Below are positions 26,656 to 34,872 of a DNA stretch of 58,125 nucleotides, in pieces. Below the pieces are notes generated by a model. It was not told the origin of the DNA. It made no database searches and saw only the letters and a program-made list of their open reading frames with translations. Positions within the stretch are counted from its first letter, which is position 1, and the number at the start of each line of letters is the position of its first letter. The stretch is from contig NZ_BAFS01000468.1 of assembly GCF_000308415.1 (NCBI RefSeq), positions 1-58,125 on the forward strand, written 5' to 3'. The position numbers and the translations under genes are program-made. The stretch comes from Nocardia asiatica NBRC 100129 (GTDB taxonomy: Bacteria > Actinomycetota > Actinomycetes > Mycobacteriales > Mycobacteriaceae).

Positions 26656-27135
26656 TCGTCTCACTCCAGATCATCCCCCTCGATACAACCACTCCATGAT
26701 TCAGTCACGCGTTCCCGCCCAGTGACGGCGAGCTGTAGCGACCGAAACGAGTCGATGACGAAGTTTGCCATGCCGCCGTGCTTTTTGACCACTTGATCGC
26801 TCATCTTCAATTCACACTTCGTGTGTGAATTGAGCTTCTACATTCTCGATGTGTTTGTAGCGTGGTCGTCGTGAAGGCTTTACTTCGCCGCTGCACGGCT
26901 GCCCAGCATCGAAGTCCCGCGCCGACCTGCCGCGCAGTGCACGAGGCCTACGCGGTCAATGACGCGATATCCCGCCACTGCCAACGGTGTGATGCCGATC
27001 CATTCCGCTTCTGCCGGAACAGGGAGACGAACGACATCCTGAGGATGCCGTGCATGATCAGGCTGACCGGTCGCCGGTGTGAGCCGCTCCGGCACCCGGG
27101 AGCAGCGTTCCACCCTCATAGGACAAGATGAAGCT
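26656..27135. other. Non-coding stretch with a hairpin at 26807-26833
   Basis: No convincing gene is visible between the 588-residue gene and the small ORF at 27136. Frames here are short and Arg/Ser-rich. The notable content is a perfect 11-bp inverted repeat described separately. Confidence 0.4.
26807..26833. repeat. Perfect 11-bp inverted repeat, 5-base loop
   Basis: Arms TCAATTCACAC and GTGTGAATTGA are separated by TTCGT. The AT content of the arms is above the surroundings. There is no T-run after either arm, so it is not a classical terminator; an operator upstream of the minus-strand gene that starts at 26655 is the simplest use. Its distance from that start is about 150 bases. Confidence 0.55.
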
Positions 27136-27285
27136 ATGCCCGCAGAACATCTTTCACCTACCGACCCTGACGATGCAGCCGAGCACTCCGGCAAGGCGGA
27201 GACCCTGCGGAGAGAACTCACCCGGGTGATGTGGGCTCGGCCCGTCGAGAGGCCGGGGGACTCAACAGACTCCAGCACAACGTAA
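27136..27285 (+). CDS. Possible 49-residue hypothetical ORF
   Basis: Starts MPAEHLSPTDPDDAAEHSGK and has a short helical centre (AETLRRELTRVMWARP). Composition looks natural but the ribosome binding site is weak (AGGA about 12 bases upstream). A hairpin with a pyrimidine-rich tail follows at 27309, which would fit the end of a transcript. Confidence 0.35.
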   Translation: MPAEHLSPTDPDDAAEHSGKAETLRRELTRVMWARPVERPGDSTDSSTT

Positions 27286-27308
27286 GGCGCTGACCTTTTC
27301 AACCCGTA

Positions 27309-27325
27309 CCCACACTGCGTGTGGG
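27309..27325 (+). terminator. Possible terminator hairpin
   Basis: CCCACAC-TGC-GTGTGGG forms a 7-bp stem with a 3-base loop, followed by GATTCCGTTCTTTTCG. The stem plus T-rich tail is compatible with a Rho-independent terminator for the small ORF upstream, although the T-run is broken and begins late. Confidence 0.4.
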
Positions 27326-27433
27326 GATTCCGTTCTTTTCGCCTTCACTTCCCGACAGCATGAACGTCGATGTGGCCCGAGCTCAAAGCGCGCGACGGCC
27401 CGACCAATTTCTAGGGTGTGAGGTGCAGCCGAG

Positions 27434-28708
27434 TTGGCCGAGAAGTCCGACAGCGATTCAGCACTCGCACGATCGGTCGCCGCCACGGTCGCCGAACTGG
27501 ATTCATTCAACGACCGCAACGCGGAGGATCTATCCCGAATAAGGATGTATGGCCCGGCGAAATCGCTGGCTCGCGGTGAATCAATAGACAACGTAGATTT
27601 CGCTGCCGCCGAGCAACTGACGTACACCCAGTTGTCGGCAGTGGCCCCAGTATTGCATAGCACTGCTGTGTGGACGCGATGGGAGCAGCAACGCATCGTC
27701 TACGCGCTGCATCCGCAGTTGATCAAGGAGCTGGCCGACTCCGAGTCGGATCAGCTCCCAGGCAACGTCCTGGACCAGTTGCCCCTCGACCACCCCTTCG
27801 TCGCCTTCGGTGAGCCGATGGCGGTGGCGAACCTGGCGGGCACGGCAGCGCAGGCACGCGGATTCACTCTGTACGGACTGTCGACGAAGCGAAACTGTTA
27901 CTGCGACATCCACGATCCGGACCGTACCGATATCGGGTTCCACTTCTACATCACCGAGCCCGATCGGACCACAACGGTCTGCTCATTGGTGGTCCCGACC
28001 ACCGGCGTGTTCTCAGTTGATGATGTCGTCAACGGCGCAGCCAGCGATGTGTCGATGATCAACTACAGTGCGCCAGATGGGGAATTAGACCGCAACTGGG
28101 TGCGGGATTCGTTTTCGCGGCTGCTGAGACTCGGTGTGGCCACCACTCTGTACCTGTGTACCCGTGACGCCGATGTGCGGCCCGCGAAGGAGAGGATGCC
28201 GCGCCGGGCGAAGGAGAGGGTCAAGGGCGGTACGCGGCGTCGGGACAAGTCCGCCACCGTGTTTGAGGCAGGGTGGAGGCTTGGGCCGCCGCTGACCGAA
28301 TCCCGTCGCACTTCGACCGATGGGGGCAGCGTTCATTCTGCAGCGCAATCCGATTCGGACCGGAAACGCAAGCCCCATCCCCGAAAAGGGCATTTCCAAC
28401 GCTATTGGGTCGGCCGGGGTGACGAGAAGACCCTCGAGGTTCGATGGAAGCGCCCGATACAGGTCAACGCGCACCTTCGGACCGGCGACGACAACTCGCC
28501 TTACATCGTGCCGGTGAACAAAGTGGTCGATCTCGACGCTCTACCAGATGACTCCATGCTGGCCGCGTTGGCCAGCGCCACAGCCGCGCACCTCGATGAC
28601 CGCATCCCGGTCGTGACGGTTTCCGATTTCTCCGGCACGCCCATCGAGCCCGCGGACGCCAGCGCCGCTCTCGAGGAGCCAGATGCGAGCGACAGCCTGG
28701 GCGCGTAG
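27434..28708 (+). CDS. Hypothetical protein of the 'CTRDADVRP / GHFQRYW' family
   Basis: 424 residues from a TTG at 27434 (GAGG upstream; an in-frame stop just before excludes a longer form). The N-terminal 240 residues look alpha/beta (LLRLGVATTLYLCTRDADVR at its end); then comes a basic linker (RRAKERVKGGTRRRDKS) and a C-terminal module PHPRKGHFQRYWVGRG with TLEVRWKRPIQVNA. The order 'strand plus CxR(N/D)xxV, basic linker, GHF-x-x-Y module' recurs in the protein at 45895-46776, which suggests one superfamily seen on actinobacterial mobile elements. Role unknown. Confidence 0.65.
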   Translation: MAEKSDSDSALARSVAATVAELDSFNDRNAEDLSRIRMYGPAKSLARGESIDNVDFAAAEQLTYTQLSAVAPVLHSTAVWTRWEQQRIVYALHPQLIKELADSESDQLPGNVLDQLPLDHPFVAFGEPMAVANLAGTAAQARGFTLYGLSTKRNCYCDIHDPDRTDIGFHFYITEPDRTTTVCSLVVPTTGVFSVDDVVNGAASDVSMINYSAPDGELDRNWVRDSFSRLLRLGVATTLYLCTRDADVRPAKERMPRRAKERVKGGTRRRDKSATVFEAGWRLGPPLTESRRTSTDGGSVHSAAQSDSDRKRKPHPRKGHFQRYWVGRGDEKTLEVRWKRPIQVNAHLRTGDDNSPYIVPVNKVVDLDALPDDSMLAALASATAAHLDDRIPVVTVSDFSGTPIEPADASAALEEPDASDSLGA

Positions 28709-28753
28709 CACGCCGACCTGAGGAGGAGTCCGACGAACCGTTGTGGTCGCCGC

Positions 28754-28861
28754 ATGGCAGGCGGAGACCACAATGTTCGCGCGATCGCCGAAACGCTGCA
28801 TGTCGACCGAGGCACGGTGTACCGCATGCTCGACCGCAACGGCCAGGGCCGAAGTCGCTGA
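28754..28861 (+). CDS. 35-residue ORF encoding only a helix-turn-helix
   Basis: ATG 28754 to TGA 28861. The peptide (NVRAIAETLHVDRGTVYRML, then DRNGQ) is almost entirely a resolvase/Fis-type helix-turn-helix. GAGGAGGAG lies about 25 bases upstream. It is too short for a recombinase and overlaps no known gene, so it is either a remnant of a recombinase or regulator C-terminus or a micro-protein. Confidence 0.35.
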   Translation: MAGGDHNVRAIAETLHVDRGTVYRMLDRNGQGRSR

Positions 28862-28916
28862 CATACGCTGCCTGTACACGACTTTCGCCACCCAGTCGCA
28901 TACCGACTCCAGCCGT

Positions 28917-29441
28917 TCAATGACGGCGGCGGCGCAGCCGGAGTCCGCGGTAGATGAGTGTCGGGTCGGCGGCGCGGCGGGCGGCGTCCGGGTCGCGTGC
29001 GACGGCGATCCGCTGGACGCCGCCGTTGCTGCGGGCGGCATCGGCGAGCCGGGCGCTGAGTTCGGTCGCGGTGAGCGGTGTGGACATCAGCAGGCCGTGT
29101 CGCATCCGGTAGTCGCGGACCGAGCCGTGTGCCATGCCGATGTGGACAGCCAGCGCGATGTAGCGGCGGCCGCAGTCGTGACACACCAGTCGGGTGTCGT
29201 CGATGGTGACCACACCCCACAGGCCATGCCCGGACGGGGTGATGCCTACCTGGTGGCCGTGGTCGGGGTCGACGGGCAGCCCCCGAGCGGCGCGGCGGTA
29301 GTGGCGTCGGCACATGCCCCGGCAGTGCACCGGCTCAGTACACCAGCCTGGCCCGGCGTCGCGCCCGCAGACCCGTCCGACGGCGGGCATCCGCTTCGGC
29401 TCACCGTCGCGGGTGATTCCGCGTTCCGGGCGGCGTGTCAC
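28917..29441 (-). CDS. Ros/MucR-like zinc-finger protein
   Basis: About 174 residues from GTG 29441, whose GTGA overlaps the stop of the preceding gene. A first Cys cluster (CGRDAGPGWCTEPVHCRGMC) precedes a segment VVTIDDTRLVCHDCGRRYIA followed by LAVHIGMAHGSVRDYRMRHG. The C-x2-C...H-x4-H spacing and the following YR-x-x-x-GL match the Ros/MucR zinc finger, which binds DNA in proteobacteria and in many phage or plasmid proteins of actinobacteria. The last 60 residues are basic. Last gene of a three-gene overlapping operon. Confidence 0.7.
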   Translation of the reverse strand: MTRRPERGITRDGEPKRMPAVGRVCGRDAGPGWCTEPVHCRGMCRRHYRRAARGLPVDPDHGHQVGITPSGHGLWGVVTIDDTRLVCHDCGRRYIALAVHIGMAHGSVRDYRMRHGLLMSTPLTATELSARLADAARSNGGVQRIAVARDPDAARRAADPTLIYRGLRLRRRRH

Positions 29442-29776
29442 CGGGGGCGCCCGGCCTGGCTGAGGGCATTGGACACGGCGGCGCGGGTGACGCCCCAGCG
29501 GCGGCCGATCTCGGCGCGTGTCAGCCCCTCGTCGGCGAGCTGCTGCCAAGTGGCGCGGCGGCACGTGGCGACCGCACCAACGACAGCCAGCGCGCGCTGG
29601 TCGAGCTCGGCGAGGAAGTCACGACCAGCGGACGGGGCGAGGTCGGCGGGAGACAGTGCGGCGCACTCCTCGGCCCTGTCGGCCAGCCAGCGGGCGTGCC
29701 GCGCCAGCGATTCCCACGGTGATGGGATCGCGTCGGATTCTTCCAGCGCCGCGAGAGGGTCATGGCCGGTCACCAC
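29438..29776 (-). CDS. Small helix-turn-helix protein
   Basis: About 112 residues, starting at one of two successive GTG codons (29776/29773) that overlap the stop of the upstream gene. Helical throughout; the C-terminus TWQQLADEGLTRAEIGRRWG followed by VTRAAVSNALSQAG is a clear helix-turn-helix. Its stop overlaps the start of the zinc-finger gene, so the three products are made together. Probably a DNA-binding regulator. Confidence 0.65.
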   Translation of the reverse strand: MVTGHDPLAALEESDAIPSPWESLARHARWLADRAEECAALSPADLAPSAGRDFLAELDQRALAVVGAVATCRRATWQQLADEGLTRAEIGRRWGVTRAAVSNALSQAGRPR

Positions 29777-30240
29777 GACCTCGCCTCGATCGTGACCCAG
29801 CCCTCATGAAACTTGCTGCGGCCGTCGCCAGCAGCATGCGCCATCATCGTTTGATCTCCGAAATGACCAGCCCACTCGGTGCCGTGCGTGACCATGAGGA
29901 CCCCCCGGCCTGTGCTTCGCGCGGCAGCCGCTACCGCTTCGGCGCCGTCGCCGGCGGCACCCAGCAGTATCGACCAGCCGGACAGCCCGCTGACCGTGAC
30001 AGCACCATCCGATACCGTCACGGTGACAGTGTCGATCGGCTCTGTCGAATAGTCCTTGCTGTCGCCCCTGTTGAGGCCCAGGGCCGCAGCGAACGGCCGC
30101 GTCAAGGCCGCCGCTCGAGCGGTCTTGGCGTAGACCACCATGTGCACGATGGCGCCTATGCCCTGAGCGGTGCCCGGACGGACGGACAGCTCCATTTCCC
30201 CGCTCTCCAAGGCGGCGATCACGGATTCTTCGGTGGACAC
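29770..30240 (-). CDS. Hypothetical protein
   Basis: 156 residues from ATG 30240, first gene of the overlapping trio. Starts MSTEESVIAALESGEMELSV and has beta-strand-rich centre (DTVTVTVSDGAVTVSGLSGW) and a Gly/Ala-rich helix (GAAGDGAEAVAAAARSTGRG). No motif recognised. The operon context with two DNA-binding proteins is the only hint of its role. Confidence 0.55.
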   Translation of the reverse strand: MSTEESVIAALESGEMELSVRPGTAQGIGAIVHMVVYAKTARAAALTRPFAAALGLNRGDSKDYSTEPIDTVTVTVSDGAVTVSGLSGWSILLGAAGDGAEAVAAAARSTGRGVLMVTHGTEWAGHFGDQTMMAHAAGDGRSKFHEGWVTIEARSW

Positions 30241-30319
30241 AGGTAGACCTCCTGTGGTGGATGATGGACGCGGGGTCGGGGCTGGTTGCGACAGCCCCGA
30301 CCCCGCAGGTGTCGGTCTA

Positions 30320-30847
30320 TCAGCGGGTGTGGCTGGCGAAGACAGCGGCGAGGACGGCCGCGGGCAGGGTGATCTCCGGGCCGCCCTGTGCGGCGGGGTG
30401 GACGTTGGCGACTAAGCGGTATCCGTTGTCTTCCCAACTGCCCTCGACGTGCCATCCGTGACGACGCAGCACCCATGCGAGGTCTTCACCTACAGGCGGG
30501 TCGGACGGCTCGTACGGGTCGTCGGTGTAGCCCTGGCCGTCGAAGCCGACCCCGATCTCCTGCGACCAGAGCACATCGTCCTTGAACAGCAGGCGCACTG
30601 CCAGGCCAGTGTTGGAGCGGTCAAGGGTGATGGCCTCGAAGGACAGAGCGGGTTTACCGATGGCGTGGTGTTCGATGATGCTCCACAATTCCTCGGGCGT
30701 CACCGCTTCCACGTTATAGCCGCCGGTCAGGTTGCGGATCTCGGTGACGATGGCGTCGATGTCGAACTCGTCGCGGGAAGCCGCGTCGGTGCCGTTGGCC
30801 TCGATGGCGGTGATGACGGCGTTTCGGGCGTCGAGGTTGGTGTGCAT
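30320..30847 (-). CDS. Hypothetical protein
   Basis: About 175 residues from ATG 30847, chosen because AAGGAG lies six bases upstream; the frame is open back to 31120 across a palindrome and a TniQ-like fragment. Acidic, with alternating helix and strand (EFDIDAIVTEIRNLTGGYNV, LAVRLLFKDDVLWSQEIGVG, WVLRRHGWHVEGSWEDNGYR). No family recognised. The perfect palindrome at 30878-30915 sits 30 bases upstream of the start and may control it. Confidence 0.6.
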   Translation of the reverse strand: MHTNLDARNAVITAIEANGTDAASRDEFDIDAIVTEIRNLTGGYNVEAVTPEELWSIIEHHAIGKPALSFEAITLDRSNTGLAVRLLFKDDVLWSQEIGVGFDGQGYTDDPYEPSDPPVGEDLAWVLRRHGWHVEGSWEDNGYRLVANVHPAAQGGPEITLPAAVLAAVFASHTR

Positions 30848-30877
30848 GAAGTCTCCTTGAGAGGGTGTCCGTCCGAC

Positions 30878-30915
30878 AACCACCAATGTACACCCTAGGG
30901 TGTACATTGGTGGTT
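30878..30915. repeat. Perfect 38-bp palindrome
   Basis: Two 19-base arms meet without a spacer at CCCTAGGG; each arm carries CACCAATGTACA or its complement. It lies directly upstream of the gene starting at 30847 and downstream of a TniQ-like fragment. It may be an operator, the join of two inverted element ends, or an assembly fold-back. Seen directly in the sequence. Confidence 0.8.
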
Positions 30916-30934
30916 CGAACAGCGTCATCGCTCC

Positions 30935-31120
30935 CCTGTCTTCGTCGGCAGCTCGCGGGCGCGCGTTGGAGCAGCCGAGATTCGGGCCCACCAGCTCCCG
31001 CACCGGCATCCTGTACAACTCGGCGATGCGCGCCAGCCACGACGACAGCGACTCCAGCTCACCCGGCGGCGGGTGCAGCGGCCAGCGCGTCGGCGCGCTC
31101 AGCCGATGATCGCTAGTCAC
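30935..31120 (-). pseudogene. Truncated TniQ N-terminus
   Basis: From GTG 31120 (TGAGG upstream) the translation gives TRWPLHPPPGELESLSSWLA followed by RIAELYRMPVRELVG. This is the N-terminal signature of TniQ/TnsD-like proteins, which guide transposition in Tn5053/Tn7-type elements. Full TniQ proteins have several hundred residues; here the similarity stops after about 50 and the frame runs without a stop into the palindrome and the next gene. Best read as a truncated remnant. Confidence 0.5.
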
Positions 31121-31218
31121 GTTCAGCCTCAGTAGTTTCGCAGGTCAGCGCTGAACAGAGCATCGAACATTGATAGCGAGTCTTCATCCTGGTTGCCGTC
31201 GGTGGCCGCGGGTTGCGG

Positions 31219-32115
31219 TTACACGTAGGCGTCGATGTCGCCGTAGTTGTGGAAGGGCTGCCACCGATACGCGCCAGCTACCTGGACGACGCGACCGACC
31301 TGGACATCGGCGAAGTGGACGCCGAAACCCAAAGTGCGGGGTTCGGTCAGTTCGGCGATGAGGCGACGGCGGCTGAGCTCCGAGGCGCTGTGATCGTAGT
31401 CGGTTGCCGTCGACATCTCCGGATAGGCGATCTGCAGCGACGACTGTAGAGCGTCGCCGAACGCGATCAGGCGCTGTCCTGCGTCGCTGATCACGTACGC
31501 GGTGTGGCCGATGGTGTGGCCCGGCAGGCGGAGCGCGTGCACTCCCGGAAAGATCGTTTCCCCGTCCCCGACGGGTTGGACTTGCGAGGCGAACACCTCG
31601 AGCATCTGCGGTGCGGTTCCCTGTTGCTCGGCCAGCGCCCGGTGGCGCCACTCCTCCTCACCGATGTAGACCTTCGCCGCGGAGAACGGCGGCTGCGCCG
31701 CTCCGGGTGCGCTCTGCCACAGCCAGCCCAAATGGTCGGCGTGCAGGTGAGTGAGAGCGACAGCTTCGATCCGACCTGGCCCGCGGCCCACCGCTGCGAG
31801 ACTATCCAGCAACGCACCGCCGCTGAGGAGTCCGAACGATGTCTGGAACTGCAGCGGCCCGAAGCCGCAGTCGATGAGGATGGCGCGGGAGCCGTGTTCG
31901 ACGAGGATGCCTCCCACGCTGGCGACAAGACTACCGCTTGCGTCGAGGTATTCAGGATGGGTTCGCAGAATGGTCTCGGTGCCCGGCAGCCATTCCTCGG
32001 CCTTCAGCGAGGTTGACCCATCGGGCAGGAATGTGACAGTCAATTGGCCGATTTCGACGCTCCGAAGAGGAGCGGGTCGCGTGAGCCGATTCGGGATGGT
32101 CGTGGTGCGTGTCAT
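31219..32115 (-). CDS. Metallo-beta-lactamase-fold hydrolase
   Basis: 298 residues from ATG 32115. The metal site is complete: HLHADH (H123, H125, D127, H128), H200 in LPGHTIGH, D221 in AFGDA and H267 in GFGVHFAD. Length, lack of signal peptide and the LPGHTIGH strand fit the lactonase/methyl-parathion-hydrolase branch of the superfamily. An acyl-homoserine or related lactone, or another ester, could be the substrate. It stands alone on the minus strand downstream of the two lipoproteins. Confidence 0.8.
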   Translation of the reverse strand: MTRTTTIPNRLTRPAPLRSVEIGQLTVTFLPDGSTSLKAEEWLPGTETILRTHPEYLDASGSLVASVGGILVEHGSRAILIDCGFGPLQFQTSFGLLSGGALLDSLAAVGRGPGRIEAVALTHLHADHLGWLWQSAPGAAQPPFSAAKVYIGEEEWRHRALAEQQGTAPQMLEVFASQVQPVGDGETIFPGVHALRLPGHTIGHTAYVISDAGQRLIAFGDALQSSLQIAYPEMSTATDYDHSASELSRRRLIAELTEPRTLGFGVHFADVQVGRVVQVAGAYRWQPFHNYGDIDAYV

Positions 32116-32592
32116 TACGCTTGCGCTACTTTCCTACCACGCAGAAAGGGGCGGCCGGAGAGAGCGGCTACGGAGCCGCCGGGCACGATGTTCCGACCTT
32201 CTAGCTGCGACTACAGGGCATGCGGCAGGCGCCCAGAGGGGATTGCGAATCTCGGTTGCTGCCGCTCTGCCTACTATTCGGTTCGACGCAGCGAATTGTC
32301 AACGAAACCGACCCACACTCACTGTCAGCTATTTTTGATGGCCTTCAACAGAGGGCGTTGCTGACCCGCACATGCGGTGTCACCGAGTTATCTTATCGAC
32401 GCATTTCGGACGCGAACCCTCACGAAAGGTCGGATTGTCGGTCGCTCGAAACTGCAGCGCGTCGCTTCCTGCCTGACGTACGGGCTGCGCGGAGCAGGGG
32501 CCCGGACGACGCCTGGGTTGGCTCCACCGGGGTGCCTCACACCTCAGCCGGGACGCGTCGTTCCGCCAGTACGCGCAGCTGTCACACTGTGC
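32116..32592. other. Intergenic region between MBL-fold gene and lipoprotein gene
   Basis: 477 bases, less GC-rich in part than the surroundings. Overlapping frames (for example plus 32220-32615) give Arg/Ser-rich translations with no motif. It should contain the promoter for the minus-strand hydrolase gene; I see no strong dyad. Confidence 0.4.
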
Positions 32593-33585
32593 TCAGTCCT
32601 GCTGGTAGGACTTGACTGCAGCCACCGCCAGAGCGCGAGTTTCGGCGCATCCAGGTCCGCTGATGCGCAACGCATCGATCCGGTCTTCGGGTTTGCCGTC
32701 CCATGTTCGCGTCGAAAATGGCTTATCCACACCGACGTAGGCGCGAATGGAGCAGTGGCCGTCGCCGTTGCTTTCTTCGACAGATTCGACACCGGCGAGC
32801 ATCAGCTTCCGTGCTTGCGATGGCACATAGCTGGCCTGGGACTTCGCTACGTTGAATACCTCGATGCCGAATCTGTTGCTGTCGTCGCGGGAATGCTGAC
32901 CGAGCCAAATATTGCACTCATAGGGGGACAACATGCTCAAGTAAAACGTCTGCCCCGGCTCGAACGCGGAGTCCAACGCGGCGCAGGGGTCTTTCATAGC
33001 GCTTCTGGTTTTCGGCACGCGGGTCGAGTTCACCCGAAGGGGGCTTTCCTGCAACAGAGGTGCTGAGACGGTCACGATATCCCGCAACGCGGCACAGGGA
33101 TCGACACCGGGACTCGCGGTGGCCCAGTAGTGGAAGGCGCGGCGCTTATTGTATTCCAGTGCGATGAAGCATGTTTCGTCCGAAAGCAGCGGTGAGGCGC
33201 GCCGGTCACCGATCCGGAAGCTGTTGGTGCCGAAATGCGGCAGCACCGACAGCGATACTCCGACTGTGGTGATGCCTCTGGCGAGAGTGACGCGATCCAG
33301 CCGGACCTCGCACTCGTCCAGACGTTGCCCGATACCGAAGTACAACGCGGTGCCAAGAGCGGTGATGGCGGCTTCGTCCAGCATGCCGCAGGGATCGAGC
33401 GCGCGGGCCTTGTCGCTCTCGGCGAGATCCTCTCGCGATGCTCCGCCGGACAGCGTGCCGCGGTAGCGCGTGCCCGTCGGTGTGGCTGCGTCGTCTACAG
33501 GCGTCATCGCACAACCCGACAGTGCCAGTACCACCAGAGGCAGGCAGATCGCCGCGAGCGCCGAAAATCGGGGGCGGTGATTCAT
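32593..33585 (-). CDS. Lipoprotein, DUF3558-like
   Basis: About 330 residues from ATG 33585, which overlaps the stop of the preceding lipoprotein gene (ATGA). The signal peptide ends in a lipobox (LSGC after LPLVVLA). The mature part shows two DPC units (ALDPCGMLDEAAI and MKDPCAALDSAFEP) spaced like a duplicated DUF3558-type domain, with further Cys for disulfides (ECNIWL, GHCSIR). Surface lipoproteins of this type are frequent in mycolic-acid actinobacteria; function unknown. Confidence 0.65.
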   Translation of the reverse strand: MNHRPRFSALAAICLPLVVLALSGCAMTPVDDAATPTGTRYRGTLSGGASREDLAESDKARALDPCGMLDEAAITALGTALYFGIGQRLDECEVRLDRVTLARGITTVGVSLSVLPHFGTNSFRIGDRRASPLLSDETCFIALEYNKRRAFHYWATASPGVDPCAALRDIVTVSAPLLQESPLRVNSTRVPKTRSAMKDPCAALDSAFEPGQTFYLSMLSPYECNIWLGQHSRDDSNRFGIEVFNVAKSQASYVPSQARKLMLAGVESVEESNGDGHCSIRAYVGVDKPFSTRTWDGKPEDRIDALRISGPGCAETRALAVAAVKSYQQD

Positions 33586-34667
33586 GCGTTCGCTCCGAAC
33601 AGATTCATCGCTGAGGGCATCACTGCGTCGGTGACCCGGCACGGTCCGCGCACTGTCACTGTCGTCTGCCAGCGTGCGCCCCGTCTCACAGACTCCCTTG
33701 CGGGCGCGCCCGGCCGGTAGGTGTCGATCACCGGGCCTACCGGGAACTGAACCGAACAGATCGGCTCCCCGACCGCGGTGTTGCGGTCGATCAGCACCGG
33801 CTTGCCGCCCACCTGCCCAGGCGTCCATGTGTAGATCGGCTTCATCGCGCGGTCAGCCGCTACCAGATCGAAGCCCGCGCTGATCAGGTCGTCGAGATGC
33901 AGTTTCGACTCCGGCGTTTTCACGAAGGCCCTGCAGTCATAGGGCGTGGTCTCCGACTCGAGCTTCACCACGGTGTAGGCGGGAGGAAGATGCTGCATCA
34001 GCTCGCACGGGCTGCGCTGGCTCAACGGCAGCTGACCCGAGCCGGGACCGCGGCGGGGCAGGTGATTGCCGCGGAATGCGGTCACGATGTCGGCTACGGT
34101 CTGTCTGACCAACTGGCAGCCGAGTGTGTCTGGGGTGAAACCGAAGGAGGTGACAGTGGCGTAGGCCAGAGGCGGCACTTCGACGATGTCGGGGACTGCC
34201 ACTGTTCCTGTCGCCTGTACGGGGAACCGCAAAGGCACTTTGTAGGCGCAGTTTCCGTGGGAGTTGCGAACACGATCGATCGTGACGGTCTCCCCCGCGA
34301 TCTGCTCGTTGGCTTCCTGGGCGGTGGGTGGGTAACTGTTCATGGTGATCGTCAGGTGCGATGGAACCTGTTTCCGGTTGGTCTGCAACAGCCCGATATC
34401 GCAGCTGCCGACCTCCATCTCGGGGCCTAGCGTCCAAATTTCGCCATGGGCTGCCAGTTTCGTCTGATCGAAGAAGCCGCAGGGGTCCACGGATCGGATT
34501 TGCTCGGCGATGTCGAGCTTCTGCCGATCTCCCGCCGGCACCCTCACGCCGAACGTTGGTGCGGCGCCGGGCGGCGCCGAACGCGGTGCCCCCTCCACTG
34601 CCTGTGAGCACGCCGTCACAACCAGCGCCAACAACAGTGCGGGCACGGAACGCCCTACGATCCTCAT
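33582..34667 (-). CDS. Lipoprotein, DUF3558-like
   Basis: 361 residues from ATG 34667. Lipobox VTAC follows the signal LLLALV. The mature part again shows two Cys units: SVDPCGFFDQTKLAAHGEIW and RSPCELMQHLPPAYTVV, plus CDIGLL and CRAFVK. The same layout occurs in the coupled downstream lipoprotein, so the two genes are paralogues made together and may form a complex on the cell surface. Confidence 0.65.
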   Translation of the reverse strand: MRIVGRSVPALLLALVVTACSQAVEGAPRSAPPGAAPTFGVRVPAGDRQKLDIAEQIRSVDPCGFFDQTKLAAHGEIWTLGPEMEVGSCDIGLLQTNRKQVPSHLTITMNSYPPTAQEANEQIAGETVTIDRVRNSHGNCAYKVPLRFPVQATGTVAVPDIVEVPPLAYATVTSFGFTPDTLGCQLVRQTVADIVTAFRGNHLPRRGPGSGQLPLSQRSPCELMQHLPPAYTVVKLESETTPYDCRAFVKTPESKLHLDDLISAGFDLVAADRAMKPIYTWTPGQVGGKPVLIDRNTAVGEPICSVQFPVGPVIDTYRPGAPARESVRRGARWQTTVTVRGPCRVTDAVMPSAMNLFGANA

Positions 34668-34872
34668 CCGGGTCCTTCCTCGGCCCGAGCCGCGACGCAG
34701 TCAGGTTGAACACACAGTTCTGATCCCCCGAGCGCTCACACGGTAGTGGCCACTACCGCATGCAAACCCCCGAACTCACACAGCTGGTGGAAGGGTGGGA
34801 ACACATCCGACGGAAGTCCGCTGATTCGTGGGGTGAGTGCGGAGGTATCTGGTCTTGCTTGTGTGAGTGCGC

